Origin: ZC4RG29 sp964521255
GTDB taxonomy: Bacteria > Bacteroidota > Bacteroidia > Cytophagales > Cyclobacteriaceae
Assembly (NCBI GenBank): GCA_964521255.1
Contig: CAZFRM010000003.1
Location: 62,001-126,000, forward strand
Reading direction: 5' to 3'
Length of the DNA: 64,000 nucleotides
This document shows positions 33,591 to 42,492 of this stretch, one piece after another (the stretch's first letter is position 1; every line of letters starts with the position of its first letter). The notes below the pieces were generated by a model that was not told the DNA's origin, did no database searches, and saw only the letters and a program-made list of their open reading frames with translations. The position numbers and the translations under genes were made by a program.

Positions 33591-34877
33591 ATGAATACCT
33601 ATAAAAATCCTTCAAGAGAAACCTGGAAAAAGTTGTGCGAACGTCCACAGTTGGATCTTGAATCGCTTTCAGGAATAGTCAAAAGTATTTTACATAAGGT
33701 AAAACATTCAGGCGACAATGCACTTAAAGAACTTACACTTCAATTTGACAAGGTTAATCTTGAAAAGTTTCTTGTAACCAATGGTGAGATTGAACAAGCC
33801 GAAAAGAATTTATCGGATAGCTTAAAAAAATCAATTCAAATTGCAGCGAGCAATATCCAAAAATTTCACGCGGCGCAAAAAAGAGATACACTCAACGTTG
33901 AGACTATGCCTGGCGTGATGTGCTGGAGAAAGGCCACGCCCATTGAGAAAGTAGGCATATACATTCCAGGAGGTTCAGCGCCATTATTTTCTACTGTACT
34001 CATGCTGGGTATTCCAGCAACACTTGCGGGTTGTAAAGAAATTATTTTGTGTACGCCACCAAACAGCGAAGGAAAAATCAATGATGCAATCCTGTTCGCA
34101 GCAAAACTGGTAGGTGTGACAAAAGTTTTTAAGATCGGAGGAGCACAGGCTATTGGTGCAATGGCATATGGAACAGCATCTATTCCCCAGGTGTACAAGA
34201 TATTTGGACCAGGAAATCAATTTGTAACGAAAGCCAAACAACTCGTGAGCGAAGACGGTGTTGCCATTGATATGCCTGCAGGTCCTTCTGAAGTTCTTGT
34301 CATGGCGGATGAAGCAGCCGATCCATCTTTTATTGCCGCCGATCTACTTTCACAAGCGGAGCACGGTGAGGATAGCCAGGTAATTCTGGTAGTAAATAAT
34401 AATGTTTCACTTGATGTAATTAAGAAAGAAATACAAAATCAAATATTGAAATTGCCACGCAAGGATATAGCCGGAAAGGCGCTGGAACATAGCAGGATAA
34501 TTTCTTTTGAAGAGGAGTCATTGGCAATTGAGTTCATAAATGAATATGCGCCAGAGCATTTGATCATTAACACTAAAGAACCTGATGCAATCGCGGATAA
34601 AATTGTTAATGCGGGATCGGTTTTTATTGGCAGCTACACACCTGAATCAGCGGGTGATTATGCGTCAGGCACCAATCATACATTGCCTACCAACGGTTAC
34701 GCGAAAGCATATGCTGGTGTTTCCCTCGATAGTTTTGTGAAGTACATTACTTTTCAAAAGATAAGTAAAGAAGGAATTAAAAAAATAGGACCAGTAGTAG
34801 AACAAATGGCAGAAGCAGAGTCGCTATTAGCGCACAAGCAAGCGGTAAGCATAAGGCTTCAACAACTAAATTCATGA
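33591..34877 (+). CDS. hisD: histidinol dehydrogenase
   Basis: A 428-residue HisD that oxidises L-histidinol to histidine in two NAD-dependent steps. Family blocks: YIPGGSAPLFSTVLM, GGAQAIGAMAYGT, FGPGNQFVTKAK, DMPAGPSEVLV, AEHGEDSQ (catalytic and zinc residues), and SAGDYASGTNHTLPTNGYA. Length is standard. It overlaps hisC by four bases. The 67-base gap to hisG holds only TTCACAGATAAC-type words. Confidence 0.95.
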   Translation: MNTYKNPSRETWKKLCERPQLDLESLSGIVKSILHKVKHSGDNALKELTLQFDKVNLEKFLVTNGEIEQAEKNLSDSLKKSIQIAASNIQKFHAAQKRDTLNVETMPGVMCWRKATPIEKVGIYIPGGSAPLFSTVLMLGIPATLAGCKEIILCTPPNSEGKINDAILFAAKLVGVTKVFKIGGAQAIGAMAYGTASIPQVYKIFGPGNQFVTKAKQLVSEDGVAIDMPAGPSEVLVMADEAADPSFIAADLLSQAEHGEDSQVILVVNNNVSLDVIKKEIQNQILKLPRKDIAGKALEHSRIISFEEESLAIEFINEYAPEHLIINTKEPDAIADKIVNAGSVFIGSYTPESAGDYASGTNHTLPTNGYAKAYAGVSLDSFVKYITFQKISKEGIKKIGPVVEQMAEAESLLAHKQAVSIRLQQLNS

Positions 34878-35920
34878 GCTTGAAAAATAATTTCAATTTC
34901 AATAACATAATCAGAAAGAACATTCTGAATCTAAAACCTTATTCTTCAGCGCGTGATGAGTTTAAAGGAGAAGCCGATGTTTTTTTAGATGCAAATGAAA
35001 ATCCATACCCCTCACCTTACAATCGATACCCCGATCCTTTGCAAATGGCCGTGAAGGAAAAACTTTCCAGGATCAAAGGAGTTCCACCATCCCAAACTTT
35101 TCTTGGAAACGGAAGCGATGAAGCAATCGATCTTTTAATACGGGCATTTTGTGAACCCTATATAGATTCCATTTTGATAACAGAGCCTACCTATGGAATG
35201 TACTCGGTCTGTGCCGATGTAAACGCAGTAAATATTAAACGAACCAACCTGACCAGCGATTATGATTTGGACATAAGCAACATCACCAAAGCGATTGATG
35301 GTAATACAAAAATTATTTTTCTATGCAGTCCCAACAATCCTTCCGGGAATCTAATGAGTCGGGCCAAAATTTTAGAAGTTGCCGATCAGTTTAACGGACT
35401 TGTTGTTGTTGATGAGGCATACATAGATTTTTCAAGAGAGGCAAGTTTTACTCAAGAACTTAGTAAATATCCCAACCTCGTTATTCTTCAAACTTTTTCT
35501 AAAGCCTGGGGGCTGGCTGGTTTACGACTGGGAATTTGTTTTGGATCTGAATCAATTATCAATACACTGAATAAAATTAAATATCCCTATAATGTAAATA
35601 TTAAAACGCAAGAGCTTGCCCTGAAGGCTCTTGATGATGTTGACCAAAAAAATAAATGGGTAAAGGAAATATTAACGCAACGCGAAATATTAACCACTGA
35701 TTTACGCTCCCTCAAAATTGTTAAAAAAGTATATCCCTCTGATGCGAATTTTCTTCTTGCAAAAGTTCAGGATGCGCCAGGGACTTACAAATATTTAATG
35801 GAAAAAGGAATCATTGTACGCGATCGCTCTAAAGTTATACTTTGTGATAATTGTCTTCGCATAACAGTAGGCACTCCACAGGAAAATAAAAAATTAATTC
35901 AAGCCTTAAAAAACCTATGA
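34874..35920 (+). CDS. hisC: histidinol-phosphate aminotransferase
   Basis: A 348-residue PLP enzyme of fold type I that makes histidinol phosphate from imidazole acetol phosphate and glutamate. The Schiff-base lysine is K210 in LQTFSKAWGLAGLRLG; also visible are DANENPYPSPYNRYPDP, FLCSPNNPSGN and VVDEAYIDFS. Overlaps hisD (34874-34877) and hisB (35917-35920) by four bases each, an obvious translational coupling. Confidence 0.95.
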   Translation: MSLKNNFNFNNIIRKNILNLKPYSSARDEFKGEADVFLDANENPYPSPYNRYPDPLQMAVKEKLSRIKGVPPSQTFLGNGSDEAIDLLIRAFCEPYIDSILITEPTYGMYSVCADVNAVNIKRTNLTSDYDLDISNITKAIDGNTKIIFLCSPNNPSGNLMSRAKILEVADQFNGLVVVDEAYIDFSREASFTQELSKYPNLVILQTFSKAWGLAGLRLGICFGSESIINTLNKIKYPYNVNIKTQELALKALDDVDQKNKWVKEILTQREILTTDLRSLKIVKKVYPSDANFLLAKVQDAPGTYKYLMEKGIIVRDRSKVILCDNCLRITVGTPQENKKLIQALKNL

Positions 35921-37038
35921 AGAAAGTTCTATTTATTGACAGAGACGGAACTTTGATCATCGAACCTCAAGATGAACAAATCGACAGTTTGGAAAAACTG
36001 GAATACCTGCCCGGAGTTTTTACATGGTTGGGTAAAATCGCTCGCGAAACAGATTACGAATTAGTAATGGTGACTAACCAGGATGGACTGGGAACAGAGC
36101 GATTTCCGGAAAATACATTCTGGCCTGCCCATGAAAGAATGCTAAAAACTTTTGAAGGAGAAGGAATACTATTCGCCAAAATATTTATTGATCGCTCCTT
36201 CTCTCACGAAAATAAACCTACACGAAAGCCCGGAACAGGAATGCTCACGGAATTCTTTTCGCCTGATTATGATCTCAAAAATTCTTTTGTCATTGGTGAT
36301 CGTGTCACTGATGTGGAATTGGCAAAGAACTTAGGAGCCAAAGGAATACTAATCAGCAATGGAAGTCTGAATGACAGCGTGAACGAAAAAGGTTTACGGG
36401 AATATTGTGCGATAACCACAACATCATGGGAAGACATTTACAGACTCCTTGCCCAACCTGTACGAAAAGCGAGTGTACGAAGAACTACAAAAGAAACAGA
36501 CATCCTTATTGAGATCAATTTAGATGGAACAGGAAAGTCTGATATCAAAACAGGACTAGGCTTTTTTGACCACATGCTTGATCAGTTATCAAAGCATGGA
36601 AAAATAGATTTAAATATTCAAGTGAAAGGCGATCTTCATATTGATGAGCATCACACCATTGAAGACACTGCACTTGCACTTGGCGAAGCATTTTTAAAAG
36701 CACTCAGAGATAAAAGGGGTATTGAACGATATGGTTTTTGCTTACCTATGGATGATTGTCTTGCACAAGTAGCCATCGATTTTGGAGGAAGGCCCTGGCT
36801 GGTGTGGGAAGCTGAATTTAAGAGAGAAAAGATTGGAGAAATGCCCACTGAAATGTTTTATCATTTCTTCAAATCATTTTCAGATACATCGAAAAGCAAT
36901 TTGAATATTAAAGTTGAAGGAACGAACGAACATCACAAGATTGAAGCAATATTCAAAGCTTTTGCAAAGGCAATTAAACTTGCAGTAAAAAGAGAACAAG
37001 GAAACAACGATTTACCGTCAACCAAAGGAACACTTTAA
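35917..37038 (+). CDS. hisB: bifunctional HisB: histidinol-phosphatase / imidazoleglycerol-phosphate dehydratase
   Basis: A 373-residue fusion. The N-terminal HAD phosphatase (about residues 1-160) has the DxDGT motif at D8/D10 (FIDRDGTLI), and GDRVTDVELAKNLG. The C-terminal dehydratase (about residues 170-373) shows GLGFFDHMLDQLSKHG, DEHHTIEDTALALG and EGTNEHHKIEAIFKAFA, with the manganese-binding His/Glu clusters. It covers two steps of the pathway. The next gene begins only after 218 bases of repeat DNA, unlike the tight spacing before it. Confidence 0.95.
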   Translation: MKKVLFIDRDGTLIIEPQDEQIDSLEKLEYLPGVFTWLGKIARETDYELVMVTNQDGLGTERFPENTFWPAHERMLKTFEGEGILFAKIFIDRSFSHENKPTRKPGTGMLTEFFSPDYDLKNSFVIGDRVTDVELAKNLGAKGILISNGSLNDSVNEKGLREYCAITTTSWEDIYRLLAQPVRKASVRRTTKETDILIEINLDGTGKSDIKTGLGFFDHMLDQLSKHGKIDLNIQVKGDLHIDEHHTIEDTALALGEAFLKALRDKRGIERYGFCLPMDDCLAQVAIDFGGRPWLVWEAEFKREKIGEMPTEMFYHFFKSFSDTSKSNLNIKVEGTNEHHKIEAIFKAFAKAIKLAVKREQGNNDLPSTKGTL

Positions 37039-37054
37039 ATACAAATAATTCTGC

Positions 37055-37245
37055 GCGACTTTGTGACTCTCCGTGCTCTTTGTGAAACAATTTATTATTG
37101 TACAAAGGACACAAAGAAATTCACAAAGAATCACAAAAAAAAATGTAATGAATTTGTTGATAACATTTGACTGGCTTAGTGTCTTAGTGGCGAATTAAAT
37201 TGCTTTTAGGCCACCAAGTCACGAAGAAATCACAAAGAGTGAATA
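37055..37245. repeat. CTTTGTG/CACGAAG word repeat inside the his operon
   Basis: The gap between hisB and hisH is filled with words such as ACTTTGTGACTCTCCGTGCT, ACACAAAGAAATTCACAAAG, CTTAGTGTCTTAGTGGCG and CCAAGTCACGAAGAAATCAC, arranged as two inverted pairs. No ORF is present. A related hairpin lies between hisF and hisIE. Confidence 0.65.
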
Positions 37246-37256
37246 ATATTTAAAAA

Positions 37257-37841
37257 ATGAAACTTGTAATCATAAAATACAACGCTGGAAATATACAATC
37301 CGTCTCATTTGCTTTAGAGAGATTAGGAGTTGATTTCACAATCACGGATGATCAGGAACAAATAAAAAAAGCTGATAAAGTTATTTTCCCCGGCGTTGGT
37401 GAAGCGAGTACAACAATGAAATACTTAAAAGAAAGAAAGCTTGATGAGTTAATCGTTTCACTTAGACAACCTACACTCGGAATTTGTCTTGGCATGCAGT
37501 TAATGTGCAAACATTCCGAAGAATATGATACTCCATGCCTGGGAATTTTTGATGAGACCGTTAAGAAGTTTACACCGAAAGGTGATATGAAGGTACCACA
37601 TATGGGGTGGAACAATTTAACGCTTAAAAACGGCTGGCTTGATCCATCACTGGAAGGTGAATATGCTTACTTCGTTCATAGCTACTATGTGCCGGTTAAT
37701 ACATTTACATCGGCTGTAACAGAATATATTAATCCCTTCAGCGCCGGGATGCATAAAGAAAATTTTTATGCGGTTCAATTTCACCCTGAGAAATCAGCAA
37801 GTGCAGGCGTTAAAGTGCTTCAAAGTTTTCTTAACGTTTAA
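37257..37841 (+). CDS. hisH: imidazole glycerol phosphate synthase, glutaminase subunit
   Basis: A 194-residue class I glutamine amidotransferase that supplies ammonia to HisF. Catalytic triad: C77 (GICLGMQLM), H176 and E178 (QFHPEKSA). The opening LVIIKYNAGNIQSVSFALERLG is typical for HisH. It directly precedes hisA (18-base gap). Confidence 0.95.
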   Translation: MKLVIIKYNAGNIQSVSFALERLGVDFTITDDQEQIKKADKVIFPGVGEASTTMKYLKERKLDELIVSLRQPTLGICLGMQLMCKHSEEYDTPCLGIFDETVKKFTPKGDMKVPHMGWNNLTLKNGWLDPSLEGEYAYFVHSYYVPVNTFTSAVTEYINPFSAGMHKENFYAVQFHPEKSASAGVKVLQSFLNV

Positions 37842-37859
37842 TCGATTCAAAAATTAACA

Positions 37860-38585
37860 ATGAGAATTATTCCTGCAATTGATATTATTGATGGAAAGTG
37901 TGTCCGGCTCACGCAAGGCGATTATGGTCAGAAAAAAATTTATAATGAAAATCCGCTTGAAGTAGCAAAAGAATTTGAAGACGCGGGAATAAAATATTTA
38001 CACCTTGTTGATCTTGATGGAGCAAAAGCCGGACAGGTAACAAATTGGAAAGTAGCTGAGTCCATTTGCTCCCAGACCAAACTGGAAGTCGATTTTGGTG
38101 GTGGAATAAAAACGAAAGAAGAAATTGACACACTTCTGAACATTGGAATCAAGCAGGTAAACCTTGGAAGCATTGCGGTTAAAAAGCCGGAACTTGTCTT
38201 CTGGTGGCTTGATGAATTTACGCCAGAGAAAATTATACTGAGTGCAGATGTAAAAAATGAAAACATTGCTATCGCCGGTTGGATGGAAGATGCAAAAATC
38301 AGCCTGCATGATTTTATTAATCTATATGTAAAGAGAGATATCAAATTTGTCACCTGCACAGACATCAGTGTTGACGGAATGCTTAGCGGACCTAACGTCA
38401 CCTTATATGAAAAACTGCAATCTTCGTTCAGCGCTTTAAATGTTATTGCCAGTGGTGGCGTTGGTAACATTAATCATCTTGCTCAGTTGAAAGATAAAAA
38501 TGTATTCGGTGTTATTATTGGAAAAGCAATCTATGAGGGACGAATTACGCTGAAAGAATTAACAACATTTAACATCGATAACTGA
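37860..38585 (+). CDS. hisA: ProFAR isomerase
   Basis: A 241-residue TIM barrel that opens the ribose ring of ProFAR. Catalytic D8 is in IPAIDIIDGKCVRL, the second Asp in CTDISVDGMLSGPN; the phosphate sites are DFGGGIKTKEE and ASGGVGNINHL. One base separates its stop from the hisF ATG region (hisF starts at 38587). Confidence 0.95.
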   Translation: MRIIPAIDIIDGKCVRLTQGDYGQKKIYNENPLEVAKEFEDAGIKYLHLVDLDGAKAGQVTNWKVAESICSQTKLEVDFGGGIKTKEEIDTLLNIGIKQVNLGSIAVKKPELVFWWLDEFTPEKIILSADVKNENIAIAGWMEDAKISLHDFINLYVKRDIKFVTCTDISVDGMLSGPNVTLYEKLQSSFSALNVIASGGVGNINHLAQLKDKNVFGVIIGKAIYEGRITLKELTTFNIDN

Positions 38586-38586
38586 A

Positions 38587-39348
38587 ATGCTCACGAAACG
38601 AATCATACCTTGTCTCGATATTAAAAATGGACGCACCGTTAAAGGGATAAACTTTGTCAACATACGGGATGCTGGTGATCCTGTTGAGTTAGGTGCAAAC
38701 TATGCCGAACAAGGCGCTGATGAATTGGTATTTCTGGATATTTCAGCAACAGACGAAGAACGAAAAACATTTGCTCACCTGGTTAAAGATATTGCACGGC
38801 ATATTAATATTCCGTTCACCGTTGGTGGCGGCATTAGCAGTGTTTCTGATGTTGCTCCTCTCCTTGAAGCGGGCGCTGACAAGGTAAGTGTAAATTCGTC
38901 AGCCGTAAGAAATCCAGAGGTTATAAATGAATTGGTGAAAGCATTCGGTTCTCAATGCATTGTACTTGCCATTGATGCTAAAAAAATTGACAACCAGTGG
39001 ACGGTACATACGCATGGCGGTAAACGGCCTACTGAAAAAAAACTTTTTAGCTGGGCCAAAGAAGGACAGGAACGGGGTGCCGGAGAAATACTATTTACGA
39101 GTATGGACCATGACGGGACTAAACAGGGATTTGCCATTGATCCACTAGGTAAATTACATGAGATGTTATCGATACCTGTTATTGCATCAGGCGGTGCAGG
39201 CGTAATGGAACATTTCACTGATGTATTTATTCTTAGTAAAGTGGACGCAGCACTGGCCGCCAGCATTTTTCACTTTGGTGAAATAAAAATTCCTGAATTA
39301 AAAAATTACCTTAACAATAGAAATATTCACACAAGAATAATAACCTAA
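38587..39348 (+). CDS. hisF: imidazole glycerol phosphate synthase, cyclase subunit
   Basis: A 253-residue TIM barrel: RIIPCLDIKNGRTVKGINF with catalytic Asp11, FTVGGGISSV, TSMDHDGTKQGFAI with the second catalytic Asp, and ASGGAGVMEHF. Works with HisH to form imidazole glycerol phosphate and AICAR. Follows hisA without a gap. Confidence 0.96.
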   Translation: MLTKRIIPCLDIKNGRTVKGINFVNIRDAGDPVELGANYAEQGADELVFLDISATDEERKTFAHLVKDIARHINIPFTVGGGISSVSDVAPLLEAGADKVSVNSSAVRNPEVINELVKAFGSQCIVLAIDAKKIDNQWTVHTHGGKRPTEKKLFSWAKEGQERGAGEILFTSMDHDGTKQGFAIDPLGKLHEMLSIPVIASGGAGVMEHFTDVFILSKVDAALAASIFHFGEIKIPELKNYLNNRNIHTRIIT

Positions 39349-39354
39349 ATTTCC

Positions 39355-39416
39355 TTTGTGTCTTTATGCCTTCGTGGCGTTAAAGAATTCTTGCCACAAA
39401 AGCATCAAGACACAAA
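39355..39416. repeat. CTTTGTG/CTTCGTGG hairpin between hisF and hisIE
   Basis: Two 24-base arms (39355-39378 and 39393-39416) are complementary at 21 positions around a 14-base loop. The vocabulary (TTTGTGTCTT, CTTCGTGGC, GCCACAAAAG) matches the repeat at 37055-37245. Confidence 0.75.
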
Positions 39417-39444
39417 ATGGGACAAAAAAAATTAACTGCTGTAA

Positions 39445-40038
39445 ATGGAAACAAAAATTAATTTCACCAAGCTTGACGGATTAGTTCCATGTATAATTCA
39501 AGATGCAAAAACCCAACGCGTACTTATGTTGGGTTTCATGAACGAAGAAGCTTATGAGAAAACCATTGCTGACAAGAGAATTACTTTTTATAGTCGCACT
39601 AAAAAAAGACTATGGACTAAAGGAGAAACTTCCGGAAACTTTCTTGAGTTGGTGGATATTAAACTTGATTGTGATCAGGATACATTATTAATTAAAGTAA
39701 ACCCCACTGGGCCCGTGTGTCATACAGGAGCAGATACTTGTTTTAACGAGACGAATAATACGTGGACTATTAAATCTCTTGAAGAAATCATCAGGCAGAG
39801 AAAACAAAATCCTGTTGCCGGTTCCTACACAAACAAGCTGCTTGACTCAGGAATAAATAAAGTTGCACAGAAAGTAGGTGAAGAAGCCGTGGAGTTAGTT
39901 ATCGAATCAAAAGATACAAACAACGAACTCTTCCTTAATGAAGCAGCTGATCTAATGTATCACTATTTGGTTCTTCTCGCTGCAAAAGAATTTTCTTTGA
40001 CCGATGTAGAAACTGTCCTGAAAGAAAGACACAAGTGA
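39445..40038 (+). CDS. hisIE: bifunctional PRA-CH / PR-ATP pyrophosphatase
   Basis: A 197-residue fusion of HisI (cyclohydrolase, residues about 1-105; MLGFMNEEAYEKT, FYSRTKKRLWTKGETSGN, D-x-D zinc/magnesium sites DCDQDT, and GPVCHTGADTCF) and HisE (pyrophosphohydrolase, residues about 110-197; KVGEEAVELVIESK and NEAADLMYHYLVLL). It performs the second and third steps of the pathway and closes the operon. Confidence 0.95.
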   Translation: METKINFTKLDGLVPCIIQDAKTQRVLMLGFMNEEAYEKTIADKRITFYSRTKKRLWTKGETSGNFLELVDIKLDCDQDTLLIKVNPTGPVCHTGADTCFNETNNTWTIKSLEEIIRQRKQNPVAGSYTNKLLDSGINKVAQKVGEEAVELVIESKDTNNELFLNEAADLMYHYLVLLAAKEFSLTDVETVLKERHK

Positions 40039-40049
40039 GGTTAAAAGTT

Positions 40050-40140
40050 AAGGGCATCTCTAAAAACTATTTTCTTATTGGCCTCATCCCTTCCCTTCTC
40101 CGAAAGGAGAAGGACAGCGAAGGTTTTTAGAGATGCCCTT
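40050..40140. repeat. MITE-like hairpin element with GGCCTCA core (second copy)
   Basis: Perfect 18-base arms, AAGGGCATCTCTAAAAAC (40050-40067) and its complement (40123-40140), enclose TTGGCCTCATCCCTTCCC and an inner CCTTCTCC/GGAGAAGG stem. The core equals that of 866-980, but the arms are unrelated to that copy. It follows hisIE and may also end the transcript. Confidence 0.75.
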
Positions 40141-40191
40141 AATCGTTAAACGTTAATCGGACATGCCGTCCTTCCTAATGAGTAATTTGAG

Positions 40192-40761
40192 TTAATAAGA
40201 GCGTACGCTAATCGCAGATGATTTGGGATAAATTCTCAGGTAAGACAATTTGTATGTGATAGTCTTGTTTCCATCCATAATTGAATATTCTCCATCCATT
40301 ATGTCCGAGTCGCTCTTCATCGAGAATGACATAATAGAACCATTGGGTTCAACGTGGTTGTAAATCAATCCCCTCCCCTCAGATAAAATATTAAACTCAC
40401 CCATAATAGGATACCGGTTTGCTTCTCTGAAACTTAGTGATACCTCGATGTAGTCACTACTTGAGCCTTGCCTGTCTTTGAGAATAGCTACACGGGCATA
40501 ATTATCTTTCCGCTGAACAGGACGCTCGCTTTCAATACCAAAAAAATTACGCCCCTTTTTTGTGATTACGCATGAAACTGAATATATCCCCTCTAAAGTA
40601 TTAAGCGGGGTTGTCTCTTTCTCGAAGTAGCGTTTGATAAGATCTTCAAATTTTATCTCCTGATATTGCATTTTCTTCAAGCGCTTCTTTACGCCAAACT
40701 GGCCGGAGGCACTAAAGCTGCAAATCAATACGCCGAAGATAATTAGTAGTGATATCCGCAT
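40192..40761 (-). CDS. exported hypothetical protein, 189 aa
   Basis: A signal peptide (LLIIFGVLICSFSASG) precedes about 170 residues of mostly beta-type sequence with a charged segment FGVKKRLKKMQYQEIKF and a GIYSVSCVITKKGRNFFG strand. I do not recognise the family. Single gene, convergent to the his operon with the hairpin element between them. Codon use looks like its neighbours. Confidence 0.65.
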   Translation of the reverse strand: MRISLLIIFGVLICSFSASGQFGVKKRLKKMQYQEIKFEDLIKRYFEKETTPLNTLEGIYSVSCVITKKGRNFFGIESERPVQRKDNYARVAILKDRQGSSSDYIEVSLSFREANRYPIMGEFNILSEGRGLIYNHVEPNGSIMSFSMKSDSDIMDGEYSIMDGNKTITYKLSYLRIYPKSSAISVRSY

Positions 40762-40878
40762 AGGTTATGTCTTTACAAATTGAGATCAAATTTCATTCCC
40801 ATCTTACAACTTCCTTCAAGACAATTCAAGTATGCATTATCCCCCTGATTAAGTGCCAAAAAAAGAGAAAAAACTATT

Positions 40879-42363
40879 TTAGAATTTAATATCCGCATAG
40901 TTACCGGAGGTGCTGGTTCGGCAGGAAAGCCTTCCCTTTAAGGCATAGGGTTTGAATAGGGATTTACCCAATAACATCCTGACACATTCCTGAATTCCTT
41001 CTGTTATAGACGGATGAGGATGTACACATTCGGCAAGCTCTTCAATACCTTTATCCATAGAGATCAGCAATGCAACAGCCTGAATAGCGCTGCTTGCATG
41101 ATTACCCACTACCTTCATGCCCAAAATTTTCATGTGCGTATCGTTCGTCACTAATAATTTTATAAAACCCTGGGTATTGCGCTTGGCTATTGCCCGGGTG
41201 ATAACACTGTAATCTAATGTTACTACTTTGTAATCAATTGCCTTTTCTCTGGCTTGTGTTTCATTTAAACCAACACCGGCAACCTCGGGGTTGAGGAACA
41301 TGATGGTGCTGATATTCTCGTATAATAATTTACGCAGCGGATTTCCAAAAATCCGTTCTACCGCATAACGACCTTCAAGTTCACCGACATTTACCAACGA
41401 AATATCGGCGGTGATATCTCCGACCGCATAAATGTTGGATACGTTGGTTTGCGTGTCGTTATCTTCAATGCCACGTTTTGATATGGTGATGTTTACGCTA
41501 CTGTCCCACAGATCTTCATAGTTGGGTGTACGCCCAACAGCAACAAGCGCTTTCTCAACATTGAATACTGCCTTACTCGAGTCATCATACTCAAGCTCAT
41601 ACTCAACGCGCCCATTTTTTATTTCCATCCTGATCAACCGGGAATTACGATGAATGAGCACACCGTTATTCTCCATATTTCTTTCAATCACTTCAACGAT
41701 GTCGGCATCTTCGAAGGGTAGTATTCGTGAGCCTTTATCGATCAAATGAACTTTCGTTTTTCCAAAACCAGAAAAAATAGTAGCGTACTCGCAACCAATT
41801 ACCCCAGCGCCAACAATTACCATGCTTTCAGGAAACTCGGTCATGTTTTCAATTCCTTCACTGGTCATAACTATTTTTTCATCTATAGGTAGTTCCGGCA
41901 AATAACGAGGGCGGCTGCCAGTAGCCAGTATGATATAATCGCCCCAGACTTTTTCCTTACCAAAGCCGTTTATGATTTCAACTTCGTTTTGGCTAAGCAG
42001 TTTCGCCGTTCCATTTTTAAAAGTAAGAAGTCCGGAATGATCACTGGAATGTTGCATGAGTTGAATATGCTCCTCCAACAGTTTTTTTCGTTCTGCCACG
42101 GCACGCCCTACTTCTTCCTGAATTTCGAGGTAGTTAAGACTGGGTACTTTTAAATTAAATTTTTTCAGATTTTTTCGGAAGGAGGCTGTCTCCCTGGAAA
42201 GTTCCCACCATGTTTTGGAAGATAATGCTCCGTTCGTAACGCCTGCACCACCAATTATGTTCTTTTCCAAAAGGAGGATTTTTTTTCTAAAATCAAGAGC
42301 CCGCATTGCAGAGGCATACCCGGAGGGCCCTGCGCCGATAACAATAAGATCGTATTTCTCCAT
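40879..42363 (-). CDS. dihydrolipoamide dehydrogenase-like flavoprotein without redox disulfide
   Basis: A 494-residue pyridine nucleotide-disulfide oxidoreductase by fold: FAD site IGAGPSGYASAM at residues 9-20, ATGSRPRYLPELP, NAD site IVGAGVIGCEYATIF, YAVGDI, and the C-terminal HPHPSITEGIQE with His-Glu. The segment normally reading GGTCLNxGCIPSK is GGAGVTNGALSSK (38-50), so both cysteines are lost (G41, A46). It therefore cannot work as a dihydrolipoamide dehydrogenase; a transhydrogenase-like (SthA) or NAD(P)H-dependent quinone role is possible. The distal part is fully conserved, so it is not a decaying gene. Confidence 0.8.
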   Translation of the reverse strand: MEKYDLIVIGAGPSGYASAMRALDFRKKILLLEKNIIGGAGVTNGALSSKTWWELSRETASFRKNLKKFNLKVPSLNYLEIQEEVGRAVAERKKLLEEHIQLMQHSSDHSGLLTFKNGTAKLLSQNEVEIINGFGKEKVWGDYIILATGSRPRYLPELPIDEKIVMTSEGIENMTEFPESMVIVGAGVIGCEYATIFSGFGKTKVHLIDKGSRILPFEDADIVEVIERNMENNGVLIHRNSRLIRMEIKNGRVEYELEYDDSSKAVFNVEKALVAVGRTPNYEDLWDSSVNITISKRGIEDNDTQTNVSNIYAVGDITADISLVNVGELEGRYAVERIFGNPLRKLLYENISTIMFLNPEVAGVGLNETQAREKAIDYKVVTLDYSVITRAIAKRNTQGFIKLLVTNDTHMKILGMKVVGNHASSAIQAVALLISMDKGIEELAECVHPHPSITEGIQECVRMLLGKSLFKPYALKGRLSCRTSTSGNYADIKF

Positions 42364-42492
42364 AAAACATTAGTGGACAGATTTTTGATTATACTATTTA
42401 CAAATTTTTAACTGCTAATTCAACCAAACCGTGTTTAAGCCGTTTAGCTATTTCCCGGGAATTAGATAGTTTTACCGGATTTATTTTCATTA

